A DNA stretch of 7,063 bases from Ekhidna sp. GTDB lineage: Bacteria > Bacteroidota > Bacteroidia > Cytophagales > Cyclobacteriaceae. The position numbers were made by a program, and so were the translations under genes. The notes below the pieces were generated by a model. It saw nothing but the letters and a program-made list of their open reading frames with translations, was not told where the DNA came from and searched no databases. Positions 6,028 to 7,063 of the stretch are shown here, in pieces. Each line of letters starts with the position of its first letter. The stretch's first letter is position 1. The DNA lies in NCBI GenBank assembly GCA_028821635.1, contig JAPPDO010000421.1:1-7063 (forward strand), given 5' to 3'.

Positions 6028-7063
6028 TTGTTGAGATACGCAGAAGTCATATTACCGCTTCCGCTGGAGGGAACGTTTACCTACTCCATTCCGGATGAGC
6101 TAAGCCGCAAGGCATTCGAGGGATTCAGGGCAGTTGTGTCTTTTGGGAAAAAGAAAGTTTACACCGGCATTATTCTTGAAATACATACTAAAACTCCCGA
6201 ATATCCGCCTAAAGCCATTCTTGACATTATTGATGACCACCCGATTATCAACAGAAGCCAACTGGACTTTTTTCAGTGGATGGCAGCGTATTACATGTGC
6301 GCATTGGGAGAAGTGGTCAATGCGGCACTGCCCGCCGCCTTAAAGCTCTCAAGTGAATCCTTTGTAGGCTTAAATCCTGAAATCGACCCTGATACTATCA
6401 ACATCAATAACAGTGGGCGAGAACTGCTAAGGACACTAAAAAAGAATGACCTTCCCCTCAGAGAAGTGAGTGAACTGCTCCATTTAAAAAGTCCACAGAA
6501 AATACTCAAAGACTTGTCAGAAAAGGGATATATCGACTTGTTTGAGAAGGTCAAAGACAAATATCAGCCCAAGATTATTAAGAAAATCAGGCTGTCAGGC
6601 GAATATCTTGAAGGAGATCATCTTGAATTAGTGATCAACCGACTGGAGTCAAACCCAAAACAGCAGGACGTACTCCTCTCCTATTTAAAAGAGGTTCCCG
6701 TGCTTAAAAATCCGGCCAGCAATGCAAAGGGCATTGCAAAATCAACCTTATTGAAAGATGATATTAGTCCCTCATCGTTGAAAACACTGATAAAAAATAA
6801 GGTGCTGGAAGAATTTGAGGAGAAAGTCTCAAGATTGTCCTCAACTTCTTCCGGTACTTCCCAAAATATCTGGTTAAGCCCTGCTCAGAAAAGTGCAAAA
6901 GCAGAGATATTACAATCTTTTGAGCATCAAAATATCGTTTTGCTGAAAGGCATTACCGGCAGTGGAAAGACAGAAATTTATGTTCAACTAATCAAAGACC
7001 AAATAACACAAAAAAAACAAAACCATTACATACACCCACAGCCCGCCACCCCAACACCAACAA
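6028..7063 (+). CDS. priA: Primosomal protein N' (PriA replication-restart helicase), 3' end beyond window
   Basis: 3'-to-5' DNA helicase that recognises stalled forks and reloads the replicative helicase. The visible 345 codons cover the N-terminal DNA-binding part, beginning RYAEVILPLPLEGTFTYSIP, continuing SFGKKKVYTGIIL and FQWMAAYYMCALGEVVNAALP, and reach the helicase Walker A box GITGSGKTEIY (about residues 307-317). The later zinc-binding and helicase C-terminal regions are outside. No ATG is available: the frame opens after TGA 6010-6012 and the first start-like codons are TTG at 6028 and 6031, with no clear ribosome site. The first conserved residues follow at once, so a TTG start is likely. 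It is a core chromosomal gene, transcribed away from the restriction block. After about 7007 the protein departs from the family (see the separate entry). Confidence 0.93.
   Translation, partial: MLRYAEVILPLPLEGTFTYSIPDELSRKAFEGFRAVVSFGKKKVYTGIILEIHTKTPEYPPKAILDIIDDHPIINRSQLDFFQWMAAYYMCALGEVVNAALPAALKLSSESFVGLNPEIDPDTININNSGRELLRTLKKNDLPLREVSELLHLKSPQKILKDLSEKGYIDLFEKVKDKYQPKIIKKIRLSGEYLEGDHLELVINRLESNPKQQDVLLSYLKEVPVLKNPASNAKGIAKSTLLKDDISPSSLKTLIKNKVLEEFEEKVSRLSSTSSGTSQNIWLSPAQKSAKAEILQSFEHQNIVLLKGITGSGKTEIYVQLIKDQITQKKQNHYIHPQPATPTPT
7007..7063. other. Probable low-quality contig end
   Basis: The last 57 bases are almost only A and C, with two G and four T. In the priA frame the translation becomes QNHYIHPQPATPTPT, where family members have roughly KQVLYLLPEIALTTQ. 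The conserved Y, P and A stay in register while other positions look like G and T replaced by A or C. This points to unreliable base calls rather than real divergence. Confidence 0.6.

Noticed and set aside
6291..6560. Minus-strand frame of 89 codons
   Set aside because: Antisense to well-conserved PriA coding sequence.

Overview
This window is a piece of bacterial chromosome, probably from a Bacteroidetes relative. The evidence is the N-terminal sequence of the PriA protein at the right end, weak or absent Shine-Dalgarno sequences before most genes, a TAnnTTTG-type promoter motif, and moderate GC that varies strongly along the window. The assignment is an inference. The last ~57 bases look like a low-quality contig end.

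Layout. Positions 1-5424 are a co-directional block on the minus strand, read right to left. It starts with a type II-like restriction-modification pair: a D12-class (Dam-like) adenine methyltransferase (4465-5424) and a small PD-(D/E)XK protein that is probably its restriction endonuclease (3791-4468), joined by an ATGA stop/start overlap. A second ATGA overlap opens a tiny reading frame (3726-3794). Then comes a type III system: the Mod methyltransferase (2066-3688), a GxxExxY-family PD-(D/E)XK protein (1630-2034) and the Res helicase/nuclease subunit (1603 to beyond the left edge). The genes are overlapping or 26-31 bases apart, apart from a ~100-base gap before mod, so all may lie on one transcript.

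Positions 5425-6027 hold no clear complete gene. They contain an imperfect inverted repeat with ACCACAAAG ends, a 21-bp tandem repeat, and a short open frame that looks like the tail of a gene cut off by rearrangement. priA (replication-restart helicase) begins at 6028/6031 on the plus strand and runs off the right edge.

How the genes work together. The D12 methyltransferase would protect sites cut by the neighbouring nuclease. Mod would set the type III recognition site, both for methylation and for the Res cutting complex. The GxxExxY gene sits between mod and res and is bracketed by long imperfect inverted repeats reaching the mod stop on one side and the res start codon on the other. It therefore looks like an inserted cassette that may also form an RNA hairpin controlling translation. 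The centre of mod is much more AT-rich than its ends, which suggests exchange of its target-recognition domain. I see no firmly new defence system. The most unusual points are the inverted-repeat GxxExxY cassette inside a mod-res operon, the mosaic mod gene and the fusion of two restriction systems into one gene array.
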